DNA from: Kofleriaceae bacterium
Lineage (GTDB): Bacteria; Myxococcota_A; Polyangia; Haliangiales; Haliangiaceae
Reading direction: 5' to 3'
NCBI GenBank assembly: GCA_018057825.1
Contig: JAGPCY010000008.1
Coordinates: 62,001-126,000 of the forward strand
Length of the DNA: 64,000 bases
The notes under the pieces were generated by a model that did no database searches, was not told the origin of the DNA, and saw only the letters and a program-made list of their open reading frames with translations. Numbering within the stretch: the first letter of the stretch is position 1; every line of letters begins with the position of its first letter. Positions 1 through 11,019 of this stretch are shown one piece after another. The position numbers were made by a program, and so were the translations under genes.

Positions 1-224
1 CGATCGCCGGCGGTCACCCGTTCCGCGGCGGCGACGACGCCTCCCCGACGCCGCCGCTGGCCGCCCGCGACGCGCGCCGGTTCCAGCTCCAGCTTCCCGA
101 CGAGCCGTACAGCTTCGTCGGCACGCTGATCGAGCTGACCTGGTCGATCGAGGTCGAGGTCGATGGCGAAGCGGTGCGCCGCACGCTGATCGTCGCACCG
201 GGGGACGCTCCGGTCGCCCTGTGA
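1..224 (+). CDS. C-terminal end of an arrestin-like protein (partial)
   Basis: The frame starting at base 3 is open from the window edge to a TGA at 222-224, giving the last 73 residues of a protein whose start lies outside. The stretch reading FQLQLPDEPYSFVGTLIEL, then W-S-I-E-V-E-V and a closing R-T-L-I-V, has the alternating hydrophobic pattern and the P-Y-S-F-V-G-T-L-I motif of arrestin/Spo0M-like beta-sandwich proteins. The stop overlaps the GTG start of the next gene by three bases, so the two are probably co-translated. The fold assignment is by motif only and the function is unknown. Confidence 0.5.
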   Translation, partial: IAGGHPFRGGDDASPTPPLAARDARRFQLQLPDEPYSFVGTLIELTWSIEVEVDGEAVRRTLIVAPGDAPVAL

Positions 225-847
225 GCGCGTTTCGCCCGGCGATCAATCCGTTTCGCACCGCGCGGATCGATCACCTACCGTACCGCCTGCGCGGCGCGAC
301 GTGGGACGACCTGATCGCGCGCTTCGACGCACTCGGCGGTCGCGCTGCGGTGGTCGGCGACCACGGCGCCGGCAAGACCCGGTTCCTCGCCGGCCTCGCC
401 ACCCACCTGCGCGACCGCGGCCGACCGACGTGGTCGGTGCGCGCGACCCACGCGCCACCACCGACCGCCGCGGAGGTGGACGGACGGATCGTCCTGGTCG
501 ATGAGCTCGACGCCCTGCCGTGGGCGACCCGCTGGAGCTGGCGACGTCGCCTGCGCGCCGCCGCTGGTGTGGTCATCGTGCGCCATGCGCCATCGGCGAC
601 GCTGCCGACCCTGCATCGCTGCGCGCCCGACGCGGCGCTGGTCGCCGAGCTGGTCGCCGAGCTGGTCGCGCCACAGCCCGAGGCCTCGGCCGCGCCGTCG
701 CTCGAGGCCCCGACGGCCGGCGACCTCGCCGCCCTGCTCGCCCGCCACCGCGGCAACGTCCGGGCGGTCTTCGCCGAGCTCTACGACCGCGCCGCGGGCC
801 GCGACCGCGCCGCGACCGGCGATGTGGCCCGACCGATCCCGCCGTGA
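221..847 (+). CDS. Small P-loop ATPase, hypothetical
   Basis: This 208-residue protein starts with GTG at 221, inside the stop of the preceding gene. Near residue 48 it has a clear Walker A motif, GDHGAGKT. An acidic LVDELDALP follows near residue 93 and could be Walker B. The N-terminal N-P-F-R-T-A and LPYRLRG segments resemble small ATPases I remember from planctomycetes and myxobacteria, which have no assigned role. The C-terminal third is Ala-rich and helical. Translational coupling to the arrestin-like gene and a gap of only 48 bases to the DUF4157 gene suggest one transcription unit. A role in loading or assembling an export device is possible, but nothing in the protein proves it. Confidence 0.7.
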   Translation: MSAFRPAINPFRTARIDHLPYRLRGATWDDLIARFDALGGRAAVVGDHGAGKTRFLAGLATHLRDRGRPTWSVRATHAPPPTAAEVDGRIVLVDELDALPWATRWSWRRRLRAAAGVVIVRHAPSATLPTLHRCAPDAALVAELVAELVAPQPEASAAPSLEAPTAGDLAALLARHRGNVRAVFAELYDRAAGRDRAATGDVARPIPP

Positions 848-895
848 TATCGCCCTGACATCGCGTCAGATGAGAAACCCTCGCAGAGTGCGCGG

Positions 896-3886
896 GTGTC
901 CTCCTCCTCGATCTTCCGCGTCGACCGGCCCAGCGACGAGCTCCGCGACGACCTCGCGCCGTCGGTCGCCCCAGGCAAGCGCTCGCTGACCGAACGGCTC
1001 CAGCTTCGACGGAGCGCCCCGCCGCCGGCCGCGGCGCGACCCGACGCGTCGTCGCCCCACGACGCCCCGGCCGACGCCCCCGCCGATCCCTTCTGGTTCG
1101 CCGACCGTCCGGGAGACACGGCGCCCGACGCCCTCGCCGCCGCCGCCCGCGGCGTCGACGGTCCGGCGACCGCCTTGCCCCACGGCGACGCCATCCAGCG
1201 CGCCTTTGGACGCCACGACGTCGGCGGGATCCGCGCCCACGTCGGCGGCGCCGCGACCGAGGCGGCCGAGGCCCTGGGCGCGGTCGCCTACGCCACCGGC
1301 GCCGACGTCGCGTTCGCGACCGCGCCCGACCTCCACACCGCCGCCCACGAGGCCGCCCACGTGATCCAGCAGCGCGAGGGAGTCAGCCGCCTGGCCCCGG
1401 GCCTGGGCGGCGCCGACGACCCCGCCGAGGCCCACGCCGACCTGGTCGCCGACCTTGTGGTCGCCGGGCGCTCGGCCGAGGCGCTCCTCGACGGCTTCGC
1501 CGGACCAGGTGGGGCGAGCGGCGGCGAGCCGACCGTCCAGCGCAAGCTGACGCGCGGCGGGGCGGCGTACCCGTCGACGTACAAGCAGATCGCCAAGGCC
1601 CTGCCGGCCGGCCAGGCCGACGCCGACGCCGCGATCGACGGCGCGCTGGCCAAGCTCGGGGCCGGCGCCGACCGCGACAAGCTCGAGGAGATCTGGGGCA
1701 AGCTCGCGAAGGACCCTAAGATCACCCTCGACGCCGCGACCCAGGGGCCGGCCGTGATCGCCGAGCTCGTGAAGCGCTACCAGCGCTCGGCCGCGAGCAG
1801 CCGCGCCTACCAGGCCCGCGCCGCCGAGGGCCCGGGGCTGGTGGCCGGGCTCCTGGCCGCCGACCCGCACCTCCAGCTCGAGGCCGGCGCCCGCAATCCG
1901 ATGGTGACCGCCGACGACATGGAGGTGGTCGAACACGATGGCGCGGCGATGACCGCCGCCGATCGATTCGCGACCCATCTTTCGACCGTCGTGCTGTCGC
2001 AGCACCCCGACGGTCAGGAGGTCCAGGCTGCGGCCCGCCGCGACGGCGCCGGCCTGTCGCTGGCCTCGAACCTGAACGCCGTCAACAACGAGCTCCGCGG
2101 TCGGCTGCAGGTCGCGACCGACATCAAGGACCTCGCGGCCAAGGTGCTGGCCAGCCGCAAGGTATCGGCGATGACCCGCGAGGCGGCGATGGACGACGTC
2201 GTGGTCCGCCACGCGCTCAAGCTGTACCAGCGGATCCAGGACATCCTCGCGCCCGACGCGGCGATCGACGTGCCGGCCTCGGTGGCGGTCAAGCTCGACG
2301 GGCAACACGCGGAGATCCGCATCCAGCAGTCGCCGCTGTGGGACGAGGCGACCCACCACGTGCCGGCCGGGACCAAGTACCCGTGTATGGGCTGCTACCT
2401 GTACTTCAACGGCCAGGCGATCGAGATCGGCCGTTGGTTCGGGCCGCTGTGGCTGACCAACGCCGCGCTGTCGCAACAGCTCCGCGACCTCTTGCTCGCG
2501 GGGAAGTCCATCGGCTCCCTCGGCCCGAGGAACGTCGCGGCGGTGTCAGCGAGTCTGGCGACCGCCTACGGGGCGCTGCCCGACGACGCCCACATGGCCC
2601 ACGGCAAGCACCGCGACGGCACCCACTCGACCGCGCGCAAGGCCGACTCGGACAGCGAGCTCGACGACGACGAGTTCGCCGACGTAGCGATGCGGGCCGA
2701 GGCCCGCGCCAGCGGCAAGCCGCTATCTCCGGTGTGGGAGTGGCCGGGTCCAACCGACGACGAAGCCGAGGACGAAGACGAGGACCTTCCGGTGGCAGCC
2801 GCGAGCGCGAGCGCGAGCGGACCGTCGGGGCCCCCGCCTGCCTCGGGCAGCGGGCCCAAGCTGCCGGCCAGCGGCGCCCACGGCTCGGCCGCCGCCGCCA
2901 GGGGCGCGGGTCCGATGCCGGCCCTGCCGCCGCTCGACGTGAACGCCCTGCTCCTTCAGGTTGGCATGCAGATCAACTTCGAGGCCACCGTCGCCGGCTC
3001 CGGGCTCGCCGAGTTCGCGACGATCCACAACGCGTCGGGGCACGGCAACAACTGCCTGATCTACAGCGTCGCGGGCGCGCTGGGCATCGTCCTCGACGCC
3101 GCGCGGGCCGCGCAGATCCGTCGGGGCGTAACCCGCGGCCACGCCGCCAACGGCTACCTCACCACCGCCGCGATCCCCGAGATCCTGGCGCAGCTCGGCA
3201 ACGCGACCGTCCACGTGCTGACGACCGCGGCCCGCCACGTCGGCGGTCGGTTCGACGCCGAGGTGATCGGCAACGGCCGCGCGATCTACCTGGTCAACGC
3301 CGCCGACATCCACTTCGGCTGGTGCATCCCCAAGGGCGACGTCGACGTCCAGGCCGCGAACCAGGACGCGTCCACCGGCGTGCGCTTCGTACGGCGCGCC
3401 GCGCCGCCACAGGCCAGCGCGAGCGGAGCTCCCGCGATGCCCTCCGGCCCCTCTGGATCCTCTGGCCCCTCTGGATCCTCTGGCCCGGCGCCCTTCCCGT
3501 CGAGCGTCGGCCTCGGCCCGACCGCGCCACCGCCGTCCGCGCCGTGGACGCCGGCCGCCTTCGGCAGCTCTGGCGCGTCGTGGATCCCGACCCCGTCGGC
3601 GCCGCCCAAGGACGGCGCCACCGGCGCGCCGTCCTCGGCCGCCCGTGCGCCGACCTCGCTCACCGACCTCGCGCCCGAGCGGATCATCCGCTACCTGCGC
3701 TGGCGCGATCCCGAGGTCTTCGCGATGTTCCTCGCCGAGGGTGGCTACCTCGAGCGCATGAACACGATCCTCGACCATCGCACTCGACAGCTCGCCGACC
3801 TGCGCGCGGTCGCCGCGCACCTGATCGCGACCGCCAGCATGGACCTGGCCGAGATCTTGCGCGTCGAGGAACAGCACCTCGGCTGA
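896..3886 (+). CDS. DUF4157 (eCIS core) protein with deaminase-like and OTU-like domains
   Basis: This 996-residue protein (GTG start) has several segments. The disordered N-terminus (1-95) is followed by a DUF4157 domain at about 98-205, with [16 protein letters not shown] and the zinc-type HEAAH at 151-155. DUF4157 marks proteins linked to extracellular contractile injection systems. A helical stretch follows. A deaminase-type pair comes next: H471-A-E473 and P496-C-M-G-C500, the zinc ligands and catalytic Glu arrangement of the cytidine-deaminase fold. An acidic and Ser-rich linker spans about 575-680. An OTU-like cysteine protease segment at about 690-830 has Cys720 in GNNCLIYS and His806 in IHFGW. 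A Pro/Ser/Gly linker and a helical tail from about 915 end the protein. I infer a multi-effector toxin cargo. No immunity gene is obvious, and the catalytic assignments are motif-level. Confidence 0.8.
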   Translation: MSSSSIFRVDRPSDELRDDLAPSVAPGKRSLTERLQLRRSAPPPAAARPDASSPHDAPADAPADPFWFADRPGDTAPDALAAAARGVDGPATALPHGDAIQRAFGRHDVGGIRAHVGGAATEAAEALGAVAYATGADVAFATAPDLHTAAHEAAHVIQQREGVSRLAPGLGGADDPAEAHADLVADLVVAGRSAEALLDGFAGPGGASGGEPTVQRKLTRGGAAYPSTYKQIAKALPAGQADADAAIDGALAKLGAGADRDKLEEIWGKLAKDPKITLDAATQGPAVIAELVKRYQRSAASSRAYQARAAEGPGLVAGLLAADPHLQLEAGARNPMVTADDMEVVEHDGAAMTAADRFATHLSTVVLSQHPDGQEVQAAARRDGAGLSLASNLNAVNNELRGRLQVATDIKDLAAKVLASRKVSAMTREAAMDDVVVRHALKLYQRIQDILAPDAAIDVPASVAVKLDGQHAEIRIQQSPLWDEATHHVPAGTKYPCMGCYLYFNGQAIEIGRWFGPLWLTNAALSQQLRDLLLAGKSIGSLGPRNVAAVSASLATAYGALPDDAHMAHGKHRDGTHSTARKADSDSELDDDEFADVAMRAEARASGKPLSPVWEWPGPTDDEAEDEDEDLPVAAASASASGPSGPPPASGSGPKLPASGAHGSAAAARGAGPMPALPPLDVNALLLQVGMQINFEATVAGSGLAEFATIHNASGHGNNCLIYSVAGALGIVLDAARAAQIRRGVTRGHAANGYLTTAAIPEILAQLGNATVHVLTTAARHVGGRFDAEVIGNGRAIYLVNAADIHFGWCIPKGDVDVQAANQDASTGVRFVRRAAPPQASASGAPAMPSGPSGSSGPSGSSGPAPFPSSVGLGPTAPPPSAPWTPAAFGSSGASWIPTPSAPPKDGATGAPSSAARAPTSLTDLAPERIIRYLRWRDPEVFAMFLAEGGYLERMNTILDHRTRQLADLRAVAAHLIATASMDLAEILRVEEQHLG
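3446..3481 (+). repeat. 18-bp perfect tandem duplication
   Basis: The unit GGCCCCTCTGGATCCTCT occurs twice in perfect tandem inside the DUF4157 gene. It encodes a GPSGSS-type flexible linker between the OTU-like segment and the C-terminal helices. Confidence 0.9.
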
Positions 3887-3908
3887 GGGGCGCGACGCCG
3901 CCGCGCGA

Positions 3909-5588
3909 TCAACCCGGAGGCCCGACCTCGATCAAGGTCGCGCCATCCCAGCGCAGAAACGTGCGCTCGGCGACGACCACCGGAGCGTAGCCGCGAGCGT
4001 GTTTGGGACCGCGCAGGTCGGGGCCGGTGATCTCCCCTCCGGTGACGTCGCGGGTGAACACTGGATCGGGACCGTCGGCGAACACCGTCACGGTGCGCGC
4101 GGCCTCGCCGAGGGCCGGCGCGGTCACGACGATCAAGAGCGACGGCCCGCGATCGGCGGCCTCGGCCCGCGCGAACCACAGGTCGCGCACGACGCCGCGG
4201 ACGCGCACCGTGCGCAGCGCCGCGCCGACCGCGCAGCCGTCGACCGCGTGGAGCGCGAGCGTCGCCGCGCCGCTCGCCGGATCGCCGCCGAGGAGCCAGG
4301 CCACCGCGGTCGGCGCGTCGCCGAACACCCACTCGCCCAGGCCGATCGCCCGCGGCGGCGCGCTGGGATCACCGAGCGGCGCCGTCGGCAGACACGGCGC
4401 CTCGGCCACGCCGCGCCCCGCGACCCAGCCCGCGATCCCGCCCGGCCCGCCGATCAGCGCCCAGCCCCCGCCGGTCTTCGATGGCGTCCCGTGGGCGACG
4501 CCGTCGACCCGGGCGACCAGCGCGCCCCGCGGCAGCCACGCGGTCGGCCGGCCGGCCTTGCCGATCGCCCAGCGCACCTCGCCGACCGCGGTCAGGCGCC
4601 CGGGCGCGAGCGGCGCCGCGTCGGCCGGCAGCTTCGCCGACACCACCTGCTTGCTCTCGACGCCGAGGGCGGCGACCACCTCGTCGGCGACCGCGCCCGA
4701 CGGGAACACCAGGCGATCGGCGAAGTCCTCGCCGGCCGGCGCGACCAGGCGCACCGCGGCGCGCGCGTCGGGGGCCAGGCGCCACCAACCGGCGAAGGCC
4801 TCGGCCAGCGTGCGCGGAGCGTAGGCCACGGTGGTCGGCGCCGGCGGCGGAGGCGCAGCCCCAGGCGGCGGCAACCCGACCCCGATCGCGGCCATCGCCG
4901 GGGCCAACGGACCGTCGCCGCGCAGGTGCGCGATCACCCCGCTCCACGGATAGGTCACCGCGACGTCCTCGGTCGGCTGGAACTCGATCACGCCGTCGGT
5001 GCCGAGGACCAGCCGGCCAAAGGCGCCCTCGGTGCGGCCGACGCTGGCGCCCAGCACGTGGGGCACGTCCTGGCCGGGCGCGAAGACATCCTCGACGCGG
5101 AACGGCGTCACCGCGGCGCCGGCGATCGCGAAGTGATACGTGTCCCAGTCGGTCAACGCACCGCCGGTCTCGGTCATCGGGTACGCGCAGCGCAGCGCCA
5201 CCACCGTCGCGGTCGCCAGCGTGAGCTTGCACGCGCGCCGGCCATCGATCGCCTTGGCCACGGCGGCGTCGAGGGCGGCCTGCGCCGCCGGATCGGGCAG
5301 CGTCACCGTCGGGATCACCACCCCATCGACGGTGCGCTTGCCGAGCGGCAGGTTGACCAGCCGCACCGCGCCCGGCCCGCGCGGCGCCGCCGCCGCATCG
5401 ACCACCAGCGCGACCGGTCCGCCGAGGGCCCCACCGTCGATCGCCGCCGCGGCGTCGACCGCGCCCCCAGCGTCCCCGGCCGCCGTCACCACCGCCACCG
5501 CCGACCCGGTCGCTCCGCCGGCCGGAGCCTCCGACTTGCGGCCGCCACACGCCGCCAGCGCGATCGCGAACCCGACGATGCCTCGCAT
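3909..5588 (-). CDS. Hypothetical lipoprotein, 559 residues
   Basis: The start MRGIVGFAIALAAC is a short lipoprotein signal with a lipobox L-A-A-C and Cys14 as the lipidated residue. An Ala/Asp-rich linker follows. The mature part has a beta-rich domain at about 90-240 with a conserved-looking C-K-L-T-L and L-R-C-A-Y-P pair that could form a disulfide. A region near 360-400 (GWALIGGPGGIAGWV) looks like a bacterial SH3 repeat. The C-terminal half could be another beta domain. I do not recognise the family. The gene converges on the DUF4157 gene, with 22 bases between their ends, so they are not one operon. Confidence 0.7.
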   Translation of the reverse strand: MRGIVGFAIALAACGGRKSEAPAGGATGSAVAVVTAAGDAGGAVDAAAAIDGGALGGPVALVVDAAAAPRGPGAVRLVNLPLGKRTVDGVVIPTVTLPDPAAQAALDAAVAKAIDGRRACKLTLATATVVALRCAYPMTETGGALTDWDTYHFAIAGAAVTPFRVEDVFAPGQDVPHVLGASVGRTEGAFGRLVLGTDGVIEFQPTEDVAVTYPWSGVIAHLRGDGPLAPAMAAIGVGLPPPGAAPPPPAPTTVAYAPRTLAEAFAGWWRLAPDARAAVRLVAPAGEDFADRLVFPSGAVADEVVAALGVESKQVVSAKLPADAAPLAPGRLTAVGEVRWAIGKAGRPTAWLPRGALVARVDGVAHGTPSKTGGGWALIGGPGGIAGWVAGRGVAEAPCLPTAPLGDPSAPPRAIGLGEWVFGDAPTAVAWLLGGDPASGAATLALHAVDGCAVGAALRTVRVRGVVRDLWFARAEAADRGPSLLIVVTAPALGEAARTVTVFADGPDPVFTRDVTGGEITGPDLRGPKHARGYAPVVVAERTFLRWDGATLIEVGPPG

Positions 5589-5721
5589 CGCGCGATTGTC
5601 CCCGCGCGCCGCCGGCCACTCAACCGCGGGCCGGCGCGACCTCGCCCGTGTGAGATCGCCGTGAGAGTCCGCTCGCCGGGAACCCGGTCATTCACGCGAT
5701 ACCGCTCCGCCGTTCACGGGT

Positions 5722-5737
5722 GCTGCGGCGCCGCAGC
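5722..5737. promoter_or_regulatory. 16-bp perfect palindrome before the low-GC gene trio
   Basis: GCTGCGGCGCCGCAGC is perfectly self-complementary. It lies about 95 bases before the ATG at 5834 and 134 bases upstream of the minus-strand lipoprotein start at 5588, so it could act on either side as an operator. In a genome this GC-rich a palindrome of this kind can also arise by chance. Confidence 0.3.
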
Positions 5738-5833
5738 TCATGATACCGTTCGCCCGTGAGTCGATGGCTAGGCGTTGAAGGGTCGGGCTCGTACGTGCAT
5801 CAACGACACGATTGAGAGCGGTGAGCCAGTTCG

Positions 5834-6418
5834 ATGGTGCGACGCGTCGTTGCGAGCAGACTCGTGGGCCAGCGCTGGCACGTCCAGGCGCTAGGCGAGG
5901 TTCGTGTCGAGCGAGCGACGGCCCTCCATTGCGCTGACATCGAGACGGACTGGGCTCCGTTGCGCGCGGAGGACGACCGCGATCTCGCCTGGCGCTGGAC
6001 CAAGATCGGCCCGACGCTGCGCGATGGGTTTGTCCTGATCGGTGCCCATCCGCTGTCGATCTGGGAAAGCACCAAGGAAGAGCCAATACGGCTTCCCGGC
6101 GGACGCTACTACCGTCTCGATTTCCTCGAGGCCCGCCCAGATCACCGCGGCCTGCGCGTCGTCGGCCTGTTCACGATGGCGCTCGTCGCCGTCCGCGCCC
6201 TCGAACAGGACGCCGACGGGGTAGTCCTGGCTTCGTTCGACGTTCCCAAGCTGATCGCCTCTTGCGAGGGGCTCGGCGCGATCCGCCGTCGTCCGACGGG
6301 AGGGAACCTGCCGCGCAACCTGGTACCCTTTCAGCTCGACGCACAGGCCCTGGAGCAGCTCGCGAGGTTCGCCGATGCCCACCACGATGACCAAAGCGCA
6401 ACGCAAGAAGACCCGTGA
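5834..6418 (+). CDS. Hypothetical protein, first gene of a three-gene cluster
   Basis: A 194-residue protein with no firm family. The central segment YYRLDFLEARPDHRGLRVVG followed by hydrophobic helices is reminiscent of the acetyl-CoA-binding R-P-x-x-R-G turn of GNAT acetyltransferases, but the rest of the motif set is not obvious. Codon use is less GC-biased than in the flanking genes. Its 3' end overlaps the next gene by 44 bases in another frame, which supports a compact operon. The ATG start is uncertain because no clear ribosome binding site precedes it. Confidence 0.6.
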   Translation: MVRRVVASRLVGQRWHVQALGEVRVERATALHCADIETDWAPLRAEDDRDLAWRWTKIGPTLRDGFVLIGAHPLSIWESTKEEPIRLPGGRYYRLDFLEARPDHRGLRVVGLFTMALVAVRALEQDADGVVLASFDVPKLIASCEGLGAIRRRPTGGNLPRNLVPFQLDAQALEQLARFADAHHDDQSATQEDP

Positions 6419-6668
6419 TGCGTTCGCGGCGCTCGCGGCCTCGCTCCCCGAGCCGCCGACCAGTCGTCTCGCGACCACGGTCGCCGCGGCGCCTTCGGGG
6501 CGCGCGCTGCGAGCGGCCCGCCTGCTTGTCGGAGCCGTCGATCCGACCTCGGTCAACGAGGTCGCTGCCAGCCTCGAGTCTCTGATGATGCAAGTCGCGG
6601 CTCTGCAACCGACCCGTTCCGGTGGGGCGAGGAACCCGCGTAGGAAGCCGAACGATGGACGCGGCTGA
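6375..6668 (+). CDS. Small hypothetical protein
   Basis: A 97-residue protein starting MPTTMTKAQRKK, basic at both ends, with a helical Ala/Leu-rich centre and no recognised motif. Gene arrangement is the main support: it overlaps the preceding gene by 44 bases and the following one by 14 bases, as in tightly coupled operons. It could be a small DNA-binding or adaptor protein, but the sequence does not show which. Confidence 0.5.
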   Translation: MPTTMTKAQRKKTRDAFAALAASLPEPPTSRLATTVAAAPSGRALRAARLLVGAVDPTSVNEVAASLESLMMQVAALQPTRSGGARNPRRKPNDGRG

Positions 6669-7258
6669 TGAGCCATTGAGCTTGACGTGGAAGGCGATCG
6701 ACAACCTCGACCTCCCCGATTCCATCAAGACGACCCTCCGGCTCCTTCAGGCCCAGCTCACGCTCGCATACCAGCGGAACTTCGTCTCTCTCGACGACGA
6801 TCGAGCGTCAGGCTTCTGCGATCGACCGCTTGCAGGCGACCCTGCAGCTCCTCATCGAGAAGATCGCACCAGAGCTACAGGACCGGATCCCGGTGCCGAT
6901 CCGGGTCGTGGAGGACCCTGCCAACGCAGATGTCGCGGCTCCCCTCATCTTGGCCGACCCGATGGGTGCAGGCTACACCCTCACCCAGACCCGACTCGCC
7001 GATGCGATCGGGCTTCCTGCCCCCGTGGTGTCGGTGCTGGTCCGATGTCTGAAGCTGAACCATGATGAGAAGTGCGCCGTCGCGGTGCGTCGCGGACGGG
7101 GTGCCGACACGTACAGCTACCACCCCCGCGCTATCGCTCGGCTCAAACAGCTCATCGAGTTCCCGCCGGCGAGTAAGTTCGCGCCGGCAGAGGCGAGCGC
7201 GCTCAAACGCGCGCGCCGCCTCCTCGGGATGAGCGAGAGTACGCCGCCACGTCGCTGA
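6655..7258 (+). pseudogene. HTH-domain protein gene interrupted by an apparent +1 frameshift
   Basis: Frame 1 from ATG 6655 encodes a helical N-terminus ending in a LAYQRNFVSL segment and then turns into unconvincing coding. Frame 2 is open through the same place and reads TTIERQASAIDRLQATLQLL. It continues to 7258 with a winged-helix-like domain (LTQTRLADAIGLPAPVVSVL, then a YSYHP wing). Joining the frames by skipping one base within about 6790-6797 gives one continuous protein of about 200 residues: a coiled coil followed by a DNA-binding domain. The cause could be a sequencing error in the CTCTCTC tract, real inactivation or programmed frameshifting. The region shares the lower GC of the two genes before it. 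Confidence 0.55.
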
Positions 7259-7280
7259 CCCGCCGCCGACCCGCCGACGA

Positions 7281-7993
<713 letters not shown>

Positions 7994-7994
<1 letters not shown>

Positions 7995-8799
7995 CAGCCC
8001 AGCTCCCCGGCCACCGGCGCCGGCTCGTCGGGCACGCCCAGGTAGGCCTCGATCACCGCCGGGTCGGACTGGATCGCCGTCGGCGCGCCGCGAGCGATCG
8101 TCACGCCGTGATCGATCACGGTGATGTGCTCACAGATGTCCATGACCAGGCCCATGTCGTGCTCGATGAGGAGGATCGAGACGCCGAACTGCTCGCGCAG
8201 CGACGAGATCAGGCCGCGCATCGCCTTCTTCTCGCCGGTGTTCATGCCGGCGACCGGCTCGTCGAGGAGCAGCACCTTGGGCTGGGTCGCGAGCGCCCGG
8301 GCGATCTCGAGCCGGCGCTGATCGCCGTAGGGCAGGCTCTTGGCGATCTCGTCGGCGCGGTGGCCGATGCCCAGCACCTCGAGCAGCTCGCGCGCGCGGT
8401 CGCGCAGCTCGGCCTCCTCGCGCCAGTACAGCGGCGTGCGCAGGAGCGAGCGCCACAACCCGCAGCGGGCCCGAACCCCGGCGGCGATGCGGACGTTGTC
8501 GAGCACGCTCAGATCGCCGAACAGCCGGATGTTCTGGAACGTCCGCACCAGCCCGGCGCGGGCGATGTCCGACGGCTTGCGCCCGGTCAGATCGACGCCA
8601 CCGACCACGACCTGCCCGGCGTCGGGGCGATACACGCCGGTCAGCAGGTTGAAGATCGTGGTCTTGCCGGCGCCGTTGGGCCCGATCAGGCCGTGCAGCC
8701 CACCGGCCGGCAGCTCGAAGGACAGCTCGCTCACCGCCTTCAGGCCACCGAAGGCCTTCGACAGCCCGCGGGCCGCCAAGGCCGGCGCGCTCGGCGCGG

Positions 8800-8803
<4 letters not shown>
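7994..8803 (-). CDS. livG: Branched-chain amino-acid ABC transporter ATPase LivG
   Basis: A 269-residue ATPase with Walker A GPNGAGKT, signature-like LPYGDQRRLEIARAL and Walker B LLLDEPVAGMN. The Y-G-x-Q form of the signature and the LIEHDMGLVM H-loop are typical of LivG. I chose the GTG at 8803 because it overlaps the livM TGA in a GTGA junction; the GTC one codon upstream is not a start. It pairs with LivF as the second nucleotide-binding subunit. Confidence 0.95.
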
Positions 8804-9992
<1,189 letters not shown>

Positions 9993-9996
<4 letters not shown>

Positions 9997-10913
9997 ACCT
10001 TCTCCACCGCGGCGTTGCCGAGGAGGCCCGCCGGCCGGAACAACAGCATCACGATCAAGACGCCGAAGACGAACAGGTCGGGCAGCTTCGACGACACGTA
10101 GCCGGCGCCGAACACCTCGATCGAGGCGATCAGCACCGCGCCCAGGACCGCGCCGCGGACGTTGCCGATGCCGCCGACCACCGCGGCCACGAAGGCCTTG
10201 AGGCCGAGCAGCACCCACAGCGCGTCGGCGGTCTGGTTGAGCTGGCGGTACTTGAGGCCGTAGAGCACGCCGCCGGCCGCGGCCAGCGCCGAGCCGATCA
10301 TGAAGGTGATCGACACCACCCGGTCGACCGGGATGCCCATGAGGGCGGCGAACTGCTCGTTCCACGACACCGCGCGCATCGCCTGGCCCAGGCGGGTCCG
10401 GTAGACCAGCCACTGCAGGCCGACCACCAGGGCGATCGCGAGCCCGACCAGGGCGACGTCGACCCACGGCACCCGCACGGTGGCGATCGTCACCAGCGGC
10501 TCCGACGACAGGAGCGACGGCATCGGCTGAGGGTCCTTGCCGAACACCTCCGGCAGCGCGCCGACGTTCTGCAGGAGCAGCGACACGCCGATCGCGGTGA
10601 TGAGCACGTTCAGGCGCGGCGCCCGACGCAGCGGCCGGTAGGCCAGGCGCTCGATCGAGAAGCCGAGCGCCGCGGCCGCCGCCATCGCCAGGATCATCAC
10701 GACCGGCATCGCGAAGACCGGCGAGTCGGTCGTGGCCCAGCCGATCGCGGTCGCGATCGTGAAGGCCATCCACGCCCCGAACGTGAAGATGTCGGAGTGC
10801 GCGAAGTTGATGAAGCGCAGGATGCCGTAGACCAGCGTGTACCCGAGCGCGATCAGCGCGTACAGGCTGCCCAGCGTCAGCGTCTGCAGGAGGAGCTGGA
10901 CGAACTTGGTCAT
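9993..10913 (-). CDS. livH: Branched-chain amino-acid ABC transporter permease LivH
   Basis: A 306-residue integral membrane protein starting MTKFVQLLLQTLTLGSLYAL, a typical LivH N-terminus. It carries the coupling motif GQAMRAVSWNEQFAALMGI and ends with the hydrophobic RPAGLLGN segment that is usual in the family. It lies 106 bases downstream of the binding-protein gene and overlaps livM by four bases. With LivM it forms the membrane channel. Confidence 0.95.
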
Positions 10914-11019
10914 GCGGCGGCTGCCGCCGAGCCCCGGCGGCGACCGCTTCTATAGCCTCGGAGCGCGCGTCCCGTCCACCGGCCTCGCCACCTCCGTGCG
11001 GCCCCGGCCCGGCGCCGGC

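Noticed and set aside
866-2476. Minus-strand frame of 536 codons opposite the DUF4157 gene
   Set aside because: The product is a low-complexity Gly/Arg/Val mixture with no motif, while the plus strand holds recognisable domains.
1-3886. An extracellular contractile injection system operon
   Set aside because: No sheath, tube, baseplate or tail-terminator gene is in the window; DUF4157 alone does not prove a local eCIS.
5700-7280. Mobile element with attachment sites or a tRNA edge around the low-GC trio
   Set aside because: I found no integrase, no transposase, no tRNA and no matching direct repeats at the borders.
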